NCBI GenBank assembly: GCA_947456845.1
Contig: CANGUJ010000148.1
Coordinates: 1-8,385, forward strand
Direction of reading: 5' to 3'
Length of the DNA stretch: 8,385 nucleotides
From: Burkholderiales bacterium
GTDB lineage: Bacteria; Pseudomonadota; Gammaproteobacteria; Burkholderiales; JAEUOS01
The position numbers were made by a program, and so were the translations under genes. Below the pieces are notes generated by a model, which saw nothing but the letters and a program-made list of their open reading frames with translations, had not been told where the DNA came from and made no database searches. How positions within the stretch are numbered: position 1 is the stretch's first letter; every line of letters begins with the position of its first letter. This document shows, in pieces, positions 1-6,981 of the stretch.

Positions 1-58
1 GCGCGGCGGCGGCCAGCCCCGCCACGGCGCTGCGTGCGCGGTTGCGAATCGGCTTCAT
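1..58 (-). CDS. Third gene of the RND efflux operon, probable outer-membrane channel (5' end only)
   Basis: Only the first 19 codons are in the window: M-K-P-I-R-N-R-A-R-S-A-V-A-G-L-A-A-A-A, reading off the left edge. A basic N-terminus followed by a hydrophobic Ala/Leu stretch looks like the start of a signal peptide. The ATG overlaps the RND pump's TGA as ATGA, and a GGAG Shine-Dalgarno lies 8 nt upstream (67-70, minus strand) inside the pump gene, so translation is probably coupled. In RND operons ordered fusion protein, pump, third gene, the third gene is usually the outer-membrane factor (OprM/NodT family), often a lipoprotein. The position and signal-like start support this, but no diagnostic domain is visible, so the identity is inferred from context. 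Confidence 0.6.
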   Translation of the reverse strand, partial: MKPIRNRARSAVAGLAAAA

Positions 59-3000
59 TGCGGCTTCTCCGCGGCGGCGGGCGCGTTGACGGCGGGCGCG
101 GCCGGCGGCGGCTTCGCGGGCTGTTCCTCGACATCGCGCGGCGGGCGACGGCTTGCCGTCATCACGAAAAACAGGGGCACGAATATGGTGGCGATGAAGG
201 TGGCGGCGAGCATGCCGCCGAATACGCCGGTGCCCATCGAGCGCCGCGCTGCGGCGCCCGCCCCGCTGGAGAACACCAGCGGTGTGACGCCGAGCACGAA
301 GGCCAGCGAGGTCATCACGATCGGGCGGAAGCGCAGGCGGGCGGCCTTGAGCGCGGCGTCGACCGCCGTCATGCCTTCGAGGTAGCTCTGCTGCGCGAAC
401 TCGACGATCAGGATGGCGTTCTTGGCCGCCAGCCCGATCAGCACCACCAGGCCGATCTGGAAGTAGATGTCGTTTTCCATCCCGCGCAGCATCACGAAGG
501 TGAGCGCGCCGCCGACCGCGAAAGGCACCGACAGCAGCACCGCCCATGGCAGCCTCCAGCGCTCATACAGGGCGGCCAGGATCAGGAACACCATCACCAG
601 CGCCAGCCCGAAGGCGAGCGCGGAGGCGCTGCCGGTGCGCTTTTCCTGGAAAGCCTGCCCCGACCAGGTGATCTGGTAACCCAGCGGCAGCGTTTTCGCG
701 GCGATCTCCTCAACGATGCGGATCGCCTCCCCCGAGGACACGCCGGGCCGGCCGGCGGCCAGCACTTTGGCGGCGACATAGCCGTTGAAGCGCTCGATCT
801 GCTCCGGCCCGGTCAGGCTGCTCACCTGCAGCAGCGCCTTGAGGGGGATCATCTCGCCGCTGCCCGAGGCGCGCACGAACACGTTGCCGAGGTCCTCGGG
901 CCGGGCGCGATAGGCCGCGTCGGCCTGTACCTGCACGCGGTAGGTGCGGCCGAACTTGTTGAAATCGTTCACATACAGCGAGCCCATGGTGCTCTGCAGC
1001 GCATCGAACACGTCGGTGATCGGCACGCCCAGCGCCAGCGCCTTTTCGCGATTGACCTCCACCTTGAGCTGCGGCGTGGTCGGGCGGAAGAAAGAGTTGA
1101 CGCCGGTCATGCGCGGGTCGGCGCGCAGGGCGGCCAGGAAGTCCTGCGTCACCGCGAACAGCGCCTTGGGGTCGGCGTTGGTACGGCCCTGCACGTAGAG
1201 CTCGAGACCGCCGGCGGTGCCGAGCCCGCGGATGGCCGGGGGCGGGAACGAAAGCACCAGGCCCTCGCGAAAGCCTGCCCCCTTGCGGATGATTTCGCCG
1301 GAGACCTGCTGTGCCGAGGAGGTGCGGTCGGCCCAGTCGACCAGCGGCACGAACATGGTGGCCGCGTTGGTCTTGTTGCCGCCGCCGATCAGGTCCAGGC
1401 CGACGATGCCCAGCACATACTGCACCGCCGGGTTGCCCGACACCATCTTCTGCGCCTGGTCGGCCAGCTTGCCGGTGCGCTCCAGGGTCGCGCCGTCGGG
1501 CAGCTGGATCGAACCGAATACATAGCCCTGGTCCTCCGGCGGCACGAAGCTGCCGGGCACCTTCATGAACATCACCGCGCTGCCGCCGACCATGCCCAGG
1601 AACAGGACCACCGAAATGAAGCGATGACGGATCGCAGCGCCCACGAAGAACAGGAACAGCCGCGTCAGCCGCTCGAAGGCGAGATTGAAGGGATGGAAGA
1701 TCTTCGACTCGTGATGCGCGCCCGCCTTCATCATGATGGCGCAGAGGGCGGGCGTGAGCGTCAGCGCGGTGAAGCCCGAGATCACCACCGCGATGGCCAC
1801 CGTTACGGCGAACTGGCGGTACAGGGCGCCGGCGATGCCGCCCAGGAAGGCCACCGGCACGAACACGGCGCACAGCACCAGCACGATGGCGACGACCGCC
1901 CCGGACACCTCGCGCATCGCCTCCAGCGAGGCCTCGAAGGGCTTCATGCCGTTCTCGCGCATCAGGCGTTCGACGTTTTCCAGGACGACGATGGCGTCGT
2001 CGACCACGATGCCGATGGCCAACACCATGGCGAACAGCGTGAGCGTGTTGATCGAGAAGCCGACCATCCACAGGCCGGCGAAGGTGCCGATCAGCGAGAT
2101 CGGCACGGCCACCATCGGGATGATGGTCGCGCGCACGGTCTGCAGGAACACGAACACCACCAGCACGACCAGGATGGCGGCCTCGAAGATGGTCTTGACC
2201 ACTTCCTTGATCGAGGCGTCGACGAAGCGGGTGGTGTCGAACGGGATCGTGTAGTCGACATCCTCGGGAAAGCCGGCCTTGAGTTCCTGCATGCGCTTCT
2301 TGACCCGCTTGGCCACCTCCAGCGCGTTGGCGCCCGGCTGCAGGAAGGTCGCCATGCCGATGGTGGGCTTGCCATCGAGGGTGTTGAAGGTATCGTAGTT
2401 GAGCGCGCCCAGTTCGAGTCGCGCGATGTCCTTCAGGCGCAGCACGCCGCGGGGGCCATCGCCGCGCACCACGATCTCGCCGAATTGCTCGGGGTCGACC
2501 AGGCGTCCGGTCGCGGTCACGGTGTAGACCAGCGCCTGCCCCGGCGGGGCCGGTTCCGCGCCCACCTTGCCGGCGGCGAACTGCGCGTTCTGCGCGCGCA
2601 GCGCGTTGGCCACATCGGTCGGCGTCACCGACAGCATGGCCATCTTGTCCGGGCGTAGCCAGACCCGCATGGAGTAGTCGCGCGCGCCGAACACGGTCAC
2701 GTCCGAGATGCCGGGCAGGCGTTTCAGTTCGTCCACCACCGAAAGCGTGGCGTAGTTGGACAGGTACAGGGTGTCGTACCTGGACTTGGGCGAGATCAGC
2801 GACACCACCAGCAGGATGTCGATGGAACGCTTCTGCACGATCACGCCGGCGCGGCGCACCTCGTCGGGCAGGCGCGGCAGGGCCAGTTGCACACGGTTGT
2901 TGAGGTTGAACACTGCCTGGTCGACATTGGTGCCGGGCTCGAAAGTCGCGGTGATGGTGACGGTACCGTTCGAGGAGGCGATCGAGCTGAAGAACGACAG

Positions 3001-3222
3001 CCGCTCGACGCCGGAGAGTTGCTCCTCGATAGGCGCCGCCACCGTGCGCGCCAGCGTTTCGGCCGAGGCGCCTGGATAGCTGGTGGTGATCGTGACGGTG
3101 GGCGGGGCGATTTCCGGATACTGCGAGACCGGCAGCACAAACGACGCCACCAGCCCTGCGATGACGATCAGGATGGCGATGACGCCGGCGAACACCGGTC
3201 GGAAGATGAAGAATCTGGACAT
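55..3222 (-). CDS. HAE1-family RND multidrug efflux transporter, inner-membrane proton antiporter (AcrB/MexB/CmeB type)
   Basis: A 1055-aa protein, the usual length for AcrB-type pumps, which use the proton gradient to export drugs and other hydrophobic compounds from the periplasm and inner leaflet. The start M-S-R-F-F-I-F-R-P-V-F-A is typical of the family. Twelve membrane segments are readable: one near residues 10-30, five between about 340 and 497, one near 535-555, and five between about 866 and 1020, separated by two large periplasmic porter/docking domains. The proton relay is complete: D408 and D409 in IGIVVDDAIVVLENV, K934 in LAAKNAILIVEF, and R964 and T971 near RFRPIVMTSLAF (AcrB D407, D408, K940, R971, T978). 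Four of the six AcrB hydrophobic-trap phenylalanines are aliphatic here. The last 25 residues are a Pro/Ala-rich tail. A GAGGAA Shine-Dalgarno (3228-3233, minus) overlaps the stop codon of the upstream fusion-protein gene. The substrate range cannot be read from sequence. Confidence 0.97.
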   Translation of the reverse strand: MSRFFIFRPVFAGVIAILIVIAGLVASFVLPVSQYPEIAPPTVTITTSYPGASAETLARTVAAPIEEQLSGVERLSFFSSIASSNGTVTITATFEPGTNVDQAVFNLNNRVQLALPRLPDEVRRAGVIVQKRSIDILLVVSLISPKSRYDTLYLSNYATLSVVDELKRLPGISDVTVFGARDYSMRVWLRPDKMAMLSVTPTDVANALRAQNAQFAAGKVGAEPAPPGQALVYTVTATGRLVDPEQFGEIVVRGDGPRGVLRLKDIARLELGALNYDTFNTLDGKPTIGMATFLQPGANALEVAKRVKKRMQELKAGFPEDVDYTIPFDTTRFVDASIKEVVKTIFEAAILVVLVVFVFLQTVRATIIPMVAVPISLIGTFAGLWMVGFSINTLTLFAMVLAIGIVVDDAIVVLENVERLMRENGMKPFEASLEAMREVSGAVVAIVLVLCAVFVPVAFLGGIAGALYRQFAVTVAIAVVISGFTALTLTPALCAIMMKAGAHHESKIFHPFNLAFERLTRLFLFFVGAAIRHRFISVVLFLGMVGGSAVMFMKVPGSFVPPEDQGYVFGSIQLPDGATLERTGKLADQAQKMVSGNPAVQYVLGIVGLDLIGGGNKTNAATMFVPLVDWADRTSSAQQVSGEIIRKGAGFREGLVLSFPPPAIRGLGTAGGLELYVQGRTNADPKALFAVTQDFLAALRADPRMTGVNSFFRPTTPQLKVEVNREKALALGVPITDVFDALQSTMGSLYVNDFNKFGRTYRVQVQADAAYRARPEDLGNVFVRASGSGEMIPLKALLQVSSLTGPEQIERFNGYVAAKVLAAGRPGVSSGEAIRIVEEIAAKTLPLGYQITWSGQAFQEKRTGSASALAFGLALVMVFLILAALYERWRLPWAVLLSVPFAVGGALTFVMLRGMENDIYFQIGLVVLIGLAAKNAILIVEFAQQSYLEGMTAVDAALKAARLRFRPIVMTSLAFVLGVTPLVFSSGAGAAARRSMGTGVFGGMLAATFIATIFVPLFFVMTASRRPPRDVEEQPAKPPPAAPAVNAPAAAEKPQ

Positions 3223-3227
3223 TGCGA

Positions 3228-3233
3228 TTCCTC
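3228..3233 (-). promoter_or_regulatory. Ribosome binding site of the RND gene, overlapping the upstream stop codon
   Basis: GAGGAA on the minus strand, 5 nt before the ATG at 3222. It shares bases with the TGA of the fusion-protein gene (3234-3232). This geometry favours re-initiation by the same ribosome and fixes the RND start. Confidence 0.75.
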
Positions 3234-4440
3234 AACCGGCCTTCTTGGCTTCGTCCAGCGATTTGCCGGCGGGCGCCGATGGGGCGGGGCTACCCGCTGC
3301 GCCTGCCGCGCTGCCCGGGGCCCCGGCGGGACCGCCCTTGGCCTGCTGCAGTTGCACGGTCACGCCAGGACGCAGGCGCAGCAGGTTGTCGACGATCACC
3401 TGGTCGCCGGGTTTCAGGCCCTTGAGGATGATCCAGTCCGCGCCCAGCCATGCGCCGGTCTCCACCGGGCGCGGCGTGGCCTTGTTTTCCGGCCCCAGCG
3501 TCCAGACATAGCGCCCGGCATCCCCCTGCAGCACCGCCGACTGGGGCACGACGATGGCTTCCTGCGAACCCGCCACCACCTGCGCGCGCACGAACTGGCC
3601 GGGCAAGAGGCGCAGGTCGGGATTGGCGAATTCGGCGCGCAGTTGCACGGTGCCCAGGCGCGTGTCCACGGTCGAACCGGCGAAATTGAGCCGCCCGGCG
3701 ACCGGATGGGTCTTGCCGTCCGGCAGTACCAGGCGCACCTCGTTGCCGCGCCCGCCTTGCTTGCTGCCGGCCACGATCTGCCGCTCCGCCTCCGAGAGGG
3801 AGAAGCGCACCCACAGCGGGTCGGTCTGCGATACGGTGGTCAGGAGGCTGGAATCCGTCCCTGCGGTCACCAGGCTCCCCTGCGAGCGCTGCGCGCGCCC
3901 GGTGACCCCGGCGATTGGCGCGCCCACCGCGGTGTAGGAGAGGTTGAGTTCGGCTTCGCGCACCCTGGCCTCGGCCGCCTGGATGGCGGCGCTGGAGCTC
4001 TTGAAGTTCGATGCGGCGTCATCGGCCTCGCGCTGGCTGATGGCGCGCTTGGCGATCAGATCCTTGAGACGCTCGGCTTCGCGCTGCGCCTGCTCGTTTT
4101 TGGCCCGCTCCTGCGCCAGCGCCGCGCGCGCCTGCGCGAGCGCGATCTCGAAGGGCGCGCGATCGATCTCGAACAAGGGCGCACCGGCGCGTACCGGACT
4201 GCCTTCGGCATACAACACGCGGCCGAGGATGCCTGAGACGCGCGCGCGCACCTCGACTTCCTTCGACCCCTCGGTGCGCCCGACCACCTCGACGAGCACC
4301 GGCACCTCGCGCATGCCGACCTGGATGACGCTGACCGTGGGCGGCGGCGGCGGGGGCGGGGGCGCCGGCTTGTCGCAGGCGGCCAGCAGGACGGCCATCG
4401 CTACAGGCAATACGGGACGGATCGAACTGGTCATTCGCAT
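3232..4440 (-). CDS. RND efflux periplasmic adaptor (membrane fusion lipoprotein, AcrA/MexA type)
   Basis: A 402-aa periplasmic adaptor joining the RND pump to the outer-membrane channel. The N-terminus is a lipoprotein signal peptide with lipobox L19-A-A-C22. Asp at +2 (D23) is the classic inner-membrane retention signal, as expected for an adaptor. A run of ten residues containing nine prolines (25-34) forms a linker. Then come the first lipoyl half (about 55-98, with V-R-A-R-V-S-G-I-L), an Ala/Glu/Arg-rich alpha-hairpin (about 99-165), the second lipoyl half (L-S-Y-T-A-V-G-A-P-I-A-G, 167-178), the beta-barrel (about 205-290) and the membrane-proximal domain (about 295-365). The C-terminus is a Gly/Ala/Pro-rich tail ending K-K-A-G. 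The open frame runs upstream to 4899, but that extension is antisense to the neighbouring oxidoreductase and has no family similarity. The ATG at 4440 has GGAA 7 nt upstream and gives a proper signal peptide; an ATG at 4434 is the alternative. Confidence 0.95.
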   Translation of the reverse strand: MRMTSSIRPVLPVAMAVLLAACDKPAPPPPPPPPTVSVIQVGMREVPVLVEVVGRTEGSKEVEVRARVSGILGRVLYAEGSPVRAGAPLFEIDRAPFEIALAQARAALAQERAKNEQAQREAERLKDLIAKRAISQREADDAASNFKSSSAAIQAAEARVREAELNLSYTAVGAPIAGVTGRAQRSQGSLVTAGTDSSLLTTVSQTDPLWVRFSLSEAERQIVAGSKQGGRGNEVRLVLPDGKTHPVAGRLNFAGSTVDTRLGTVQLRAEFANPDLRLLPGQFVRAQVVAGSQEAIVVPQSAVLQGDAGRYVWTLGPENKATPRPVETGAWLGADWIILKGLKPGDQVIVDNLLRLRPGVTVQLQQAKGGPAGAPGSAAGAAGSPAPSAPAGKSLDEAKKAG

Positions 4441-4517
4441 GGCAGGGTTCCGGGGGGGCGCCGACAGTGCGGCGCGGCAGGGTGCGAGGAGGAGGCTGCA
4501 GCGGCGTCGAGCCCGAC

Positions 4518-4523
4518 AGTGTA
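4518..4523 (-). promoter_or_regulatory. Candidate extended -10 element of the efflux operon promoter
   Basis: On the minus strand the sequence reads TGCTACACT: a TACACT hexamer (4 of 6 to TATAAT) directly preceded by TGn, the extended -10 motif. It lies about 78 nt before the adaptor start. No good -35 hexamer is seen at 16-18 bp spacing, which is tolerable for an extended -10 promoter. Assigned by eye only. Confidence 0.35.
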
Positions 4524-4527
4524 GCAA

Positions 4528-4567
4528 CCCGTCCGAAGCAACCGCCATACCAGACGGGCCGGACGGG
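4528..4567. promoter_or_regulatory. Inverted repeat in the divergent efflux/oxidoreductase intergenic region (possible operator)
   Basis: CCCGTCCG at 4528-4535 and its exact reverse complement CGGACGGG at 4560-4567 are separated by 24 bp. A further GACGGG copy lies at 4553-4558. The arms sit beside and upstream of the candidate efflux -10 element and about 45 bp upstream of the oxidoreductase -10 element, where a regulator of either gene could bind. GC-rich repeats of 8 bp can arise by chance, so this is only a candidate site. Confidence 0.3.
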
Positions 4568-4611
4568 GAAGCATCGGCCGGCCCGGCCCGCACGCGAGGC
4601 GCGCACGGGCC

Positions 4612-4617
4612 TAGAAT
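4612..4617 (+). promoter_or_regulatory. Candidate -10 element of the oxidoreductase promoter
   Basis: TAGAAT matches the sigma-70 -10 consensus at 5 of 6 positions and stands out in very GC-rich surroundings. A start site near 4624 would give a leader of about 34 nt carrying the AAAGGA ribosome binding site (4642-4647). The matching -35 region is weak. Confidence 0.45.
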
Positions 4618-4657
4618 CGTGGGTTTCAACTCGACCTGCGCAAAGGAAAAGCCCCGC

Positions 4658-5674
4658 ATGAAAGCCGTCGCCCTCACCCAGTCGCTTCCCGTCACCGATC
4701 CGGGCTGCTTTGTCGACCTCGACCTGCCGGACCCGGCGCCCGGTGCGCGCGACATCGTCGTGGCCGTGGAGGCGGTATCGGTCAACCCGGTGGATTGCAA
4801 GGTTCGCATGTCCAAGCCCAAGGAGGGCGCCCCGCGCGTGCTCGGTTTCGACGCCGCCGGCGTCGTGCATGCGGTGGGCAGCGGCGTGACGCTTTTCAAG
4901 CCCGGCGACCGGGTGTTCTACGCGGGCGATGTTGGCCGGCAGGGCAGCAACGCGCGCTTGCATGCGGTCGACGAGCGCATCGTCGGTCACATGCCGGCCA
5001 GCCTGGATTTCGCCGCCGCCGCGGCGCTGCCGCTGACCTCGATCACCGCCTGGGAGGCCTTGTTCGACCGTCTCAAGGTCAATGCGCCGCCGAAGGCGCA
5101 GCCGCGCAAGTCGCTCCTGATCATCGGCGGCGCCGGCGGCGTGGGATCGATCGCCATCCAGTTGGCCTCCAAGGTGGCCGGACTGGAGGTGATCGCCACG
5201 GCGTCGCGCCCGCAGTCGGCCGACTGGTGCCGCGCACTGGGCGCGGCGGCCGTGGTCAATCATTTCGGCGACATCGCGGCCGAGGTGCGGGCCCTCGGGC
5301 GCCGCCATGTGGACTACGTGCTTCTGCTCAACGATGCCGACCGCCATTTCCCCGCCGCCGCGCAGTTGCTCGCGCCGCAAGGCGGCATCTGCTCGATCAT
5401 CCGCGCCGGTGCGCCCATCGACGTCACTCCGCTGATGGGCAAGAGCTGCAGCGTGTCGTGGGAATTCATGTTCACCCGGCCCACGCATGCCACCGCCGAC
5501 ATGATCGAGCAGCACTACCTGTTGAACGAGGTCGCGCGCCTGATCGACCAGGGCGTCATCCGCACCACCGTCAACGAAACGGTCGGGCCGATCAACGCCG
5601 CTAACCTGCGCGCGGCGCATGTCAAAGTGGAGGGCGGGCGCAGCATCGGCAAGGTGGTGCTGGCTGGCTGGTGA
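4658..5674 (+). CDS. Zinc-free MDR oxidoreductase (zinc-binding alcohol dehydrogenase family protein, quinone-oxidoreductase-like)
   Basis: A 338-aa cytoplasmic NAD(P)H-dependent reductase of the medium-chain dehydrogenase/reductase superfamily. The N-terminal GroES-like domain (about 1-125) has N-P-V-D-C-K-V-R (43-50) and G-F-D-A-A-G-V-V (63-70). The Rossmann domain carries the nucleotide-binding motif GGAGGVGSIAIQLA (157-170). The four-Cys structural zinc site of true alcohol dehydrogenases is absent. The C-terminal stretch with W-E-F-M-F-T-R and A-D-M-I-E-Q-H-Y-L-L-N-E-V-A-R-L (268-295) resembles the adh_fam_1 (TIGR02817) subgroup, as I remember that family. Members are annotated as alcohol dehydrogenases, but related enzymes reduce quinones or activated alkenes; the substrate here is unknown. 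The start at 4658 has AAAGGA 10 nt upstream and a family-typical M-K-A-V. The frame is open upstream to 3944, but that part is antisense to the adaptor gene. It is divergent from the efflux operon and may share its control region. Confidence 0.93.
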   Translation: MKAVALTQSLPVTDPGCFVDLDLPDPAPGARDIVVAVEAVSVNPVDCKVRMSKPKEGAPRVLGFDAAGVVHAVGSGVTLFKPGDRVFYAGDVGRQGSNARLHAVDERIVGHMPASLDFAAAAALPLTSITAWEALFDRLKVNAPPKAQPRKSLLIIGGAGGVGSIAIQLASKVAGLEVIATASRPQSADWCRALGAAAVVNHFGDIAAEVRALGRRHVDYVLLLNDADRHFPAAAQLLAPQGGICSIIRAGAPIDVTPLMGKSCSVSWEFMFTRPTHATADMIEQHYLLNEVARLIDQGVIRTTVNETVGPINAANLRAAHVKVEGGRSIGKVVLAGW

Positions 5675-5791
5675 GCCGCTCGCGCGGGCACGCGCTGGAA
5701 TTGATGCCGGTCAAGGTCTGCATCCCGCCATGCGCCATGATGTCCGTGAGGCGCTTGTCGCCTGCCACATCCAACCATCGGGAAGCCGACC

Positions 5792-6091
5792 ATGACTCAA
5801 ATCGATGCCCTCACCGGCAAGCGCGCCGCCACGCTCGACCTGCAGCGGGTTGAACGACTGATCGGCGACCTGGAGGCCGAACTGGCGCGCGCCGACGCCG
5901 ATGAACCGGGGGTGCAGGCGCTGCGTGAGGAAGTGCTCACGCTGCGCAGCATGCTAGATGCGCCGCGCGTGCGGCATCACTGGATCGCCGAAGGCCTGCA
6001 GGCCATCGGCGATGCCGCCAAGGCGGTGCGCGGCGAGGTGGTCCGTGAAGGGGTGTCCGCCACCGAGATCGCGCGCATCCTCGGCATATGA
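5792..6091 (+). CDS. Small helical protein of unknown function (99 aa)
   Basis: I do not recognise a family. The 99-residue product is mostly predicted helix: residues 13-55 are rich in Leu/Glu/Arg/Ala with coiled-coil-like spacing (R-L-I-G-D-L-E-A-E-L-A-R-A, then L-R-E-E-V-L-T-L-R-S-M-L). The conserved-looking second half contains V-R-H-H-W-I-A-E-G-L-Q-A-I-G-D-A and ends E-G-V-S-A-T-E-I-A-R-I-L-G-I. It has no signal peptide, membrane segment or cysteine, so it should be cytosolic. The ATG follows GGGAAG (5780-5785) at 6 nt spacing. It lies 117 bp after the oxidoreductase on the same strand, so it may be read through from that promoter or have its own; no clear promoter is visible. A small hairpin (AGGCG/CGCCT, 5749-5763) precedes the ribosome binding site. 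The good start context and non-random composition support a real gene. Confidence 0.7.
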   Translation: MTQIDALTGKRAATLDLQRVERLIGDLEAELARADADEPGVQALREEVLTLRSMLDAPRVRHHWIAEGLQAIGDAAKAVRGEVVREGVSATEIARILGI

Positions 6092-6153
6092 AGGACGCCG
6101 GCGTTCCTCCGTGCGGCCGCTGACCGGCACAGGCCTGCGGCATACGGGCGGGC

Positions 6154-6282
6154 GTGACCGCGCGCCCTGCAGGCCTGCTGCTCGAAGCGCGCGACGGCAT
6201 GGCGGCGCTGGCGCTGTCGGGTACGCTCTCCCTGCTCGCCCTGGCCTGCCTGATGGGAATCCGCGCGGGCCGCGTCAGATAG
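6154..6282 (+). CDS. Possible 42-aa single-span membrane protein (weak candidate)
   Basis: A GTG-initiated frame in the 183-bp gap after the 99-aa gene encodes a 42-residue peptide. Its second half is a convincing hydrophobic segment (M-A-A-L-A-L-S-G-T-L-S-L-L-A-L-A-C-L-M-G-I) followed by a basic tail R-A-G-R-V-R, which would favour an N-out/C-in single-span protein. An internal ATG at 6199 would give a shorter 27-aa form. There is no convincing Shine-Dalgarno and GC-rich DNA easily encodes Ala/Leu runs, so this may be chance. The stop overlaps the end of the convergent 206-aa gene by 8 bp. Confidence 0.2.
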   Translation: MTARPAGLLLEARDGMAALALSGTLSLLALACLMGIRAGRVR

Positions 6283-6895
6283 GGCGCGGGTTAGCCGCCC
6301 AGACATCGCCTTCGCCGTCGTCGTCTTCCAGGATCTGCGTCAGGAACAGCAGCTCGCTCATCACGTGCGGGTCGAAACCGTTGCGGTCGCCGCGGTCGTC
6401 GATGATGAGTTTTCTCAGGAACTCGTGGCATTCGCCGGATTGCCAGATCGTCGAGATCCGCTTGAGCAGGCTCGGGTGCAGTTCCTCGATGGACGAGCGT
6501 ACGACCCGATTGGACGGCGTCCTAAGCGTACGCGTTGCCGGCAGCGGCATGAGGGCTTCATCGATCAGGCTTGGGTCGATCAGTACCTCGTCGGAGAGAC
6601 CTGGTTTCTTCAGCAGGCTGCTTTCCTGGTCTGACGCTTCCGCCACCCGGCTGTCGAGGGTGGCGAAGGCTGCGGTCAGTCCCAGGCTGTCGGTGCGCGG
6701 CAGGGCAGGCGCGCTTTGCTCATGCCAGGCCAGCGCGGAGAGCTTCAGCGTCTTGGCGAAGTGTTCCGCCGACGGACCGAGTCCTTGCATACCCAGCACG
6801 CGCGAAAGCGCGACCTCGAGCTCCGCAACCCTGGCCTCAAGGAGAACGAGGCGTTCGCGCGCGTCGTGGTCCTGGGCTTCTTCGATATCGTACAT
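6275..6895 (-). CDS. Acidic cytosolic protein of unknown function (206 aa)
   Basis: I do not recognise a family. The product has three parts: an N-terminal heptad-like helix (about 10-37, with L-L-E-A-R-V-A-E-L-E-V-A-L-S-R-V-L), a low-complexity middle rich in Ser/Leu/Asp/Pro (about 60-130), and a more ordered C-terminal block (about 134-190, with L-L-K-R-I-S-T-I-W-Q, C-H-E-F-L-R-K-L-I-I-D-D-R-G-D-R-N-G-F-D-P and M-S-E-L-L-F-L). It ends with an acidic patch (E-D-D-D at 190-193) and W-A-A-N-P-R-P-I. No signal peptide or membrane span is present. The start at 6895 is well supported by AGGTGA (6900-6905, minus), 4 nt upstream. Base composition is slightly less GC-rich than in the neighbours. It is divergent from the DUF3124 gene and shares a 123-bp upstream region with it. 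The C-terminal block looks like a conserved small domain; the middle looks like a linker. Confidence 0.75.
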   Translation of the reverse strand: MYDIEEAQDHDARERLVLLEARVAELEVALSRVLGMQGLGPSAEHFAKTLKLSALAWHEQSAPALPRTDSLGLTAAFATLDSRVAEASDQESSLLKKPGLSDEVLIDPSLIDEALMPLPATRTLRTPSNRVVRSSIEELHPSLLKRISTIWQSGECHEFLRKLIIDDRGDRNGFDPHVMSELLFLTQILEDDDGEGDVWAANPRPI

Positions 6896-6981
6896 AGGTT
6901 CACCTGTAGATCCTGCTCACGGCTGTCCCGAGTTAACGACCGGCCGGGCGCAAACTTGAGCCCGGGCGGCAGCGGCTGCGC

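Noticed and set aside
34..2658. 874-aa open frame on the plus strand
   Set aside because: It is antisense to the RND pump gene, has low-complexity Arg/His/Gly/Gln-rich composition and no recognisable domain; long antisense open frames are expected in high-GC coding DNA.
710..3235. 841-aa open frame on the minus strand in another frame of the RND gene
   Set aside because: Arg/Gly/Ala/His-rich shadow translation of the pump gene, with no family similarity.
3944..4657. Upstream extension of the oxidoreductase frame by 238 codons
   Set aside because: This part is antisense to the adaptor gene and its promoter region; the ATG at 4658 has a ribosome binding site and the family-typical N-terminus.
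4441..4899. N-terminal extension of the adaptor frame
   Set aside because: It overlaps the oxidoreductase gene in antisense and would bury the lipoprotein signal peptide inside the protein.
5682..5695. GCGCG/CGCGC hairpin after the oxidoreductase gene as terminator
   Set aside because: Only 5 bp, with no T-tract; such short GC repeats are common by chance in this DNA.
5749..5763. AGGCG/CGCCT hairpin before the 99-aa gene as riboswitch or attenuator
   Set aside because: A 5-bp stem alone, with no alternative pairing partner or T-tract; not enough to call a regulatory RNA.
5958..6959. 333-aa plus-strand frame across the 99-aa and 206-aa genes
   Set aside because: Ser/Arg/Pro-rich shadow; it overlaps two frames with better starts and composition.
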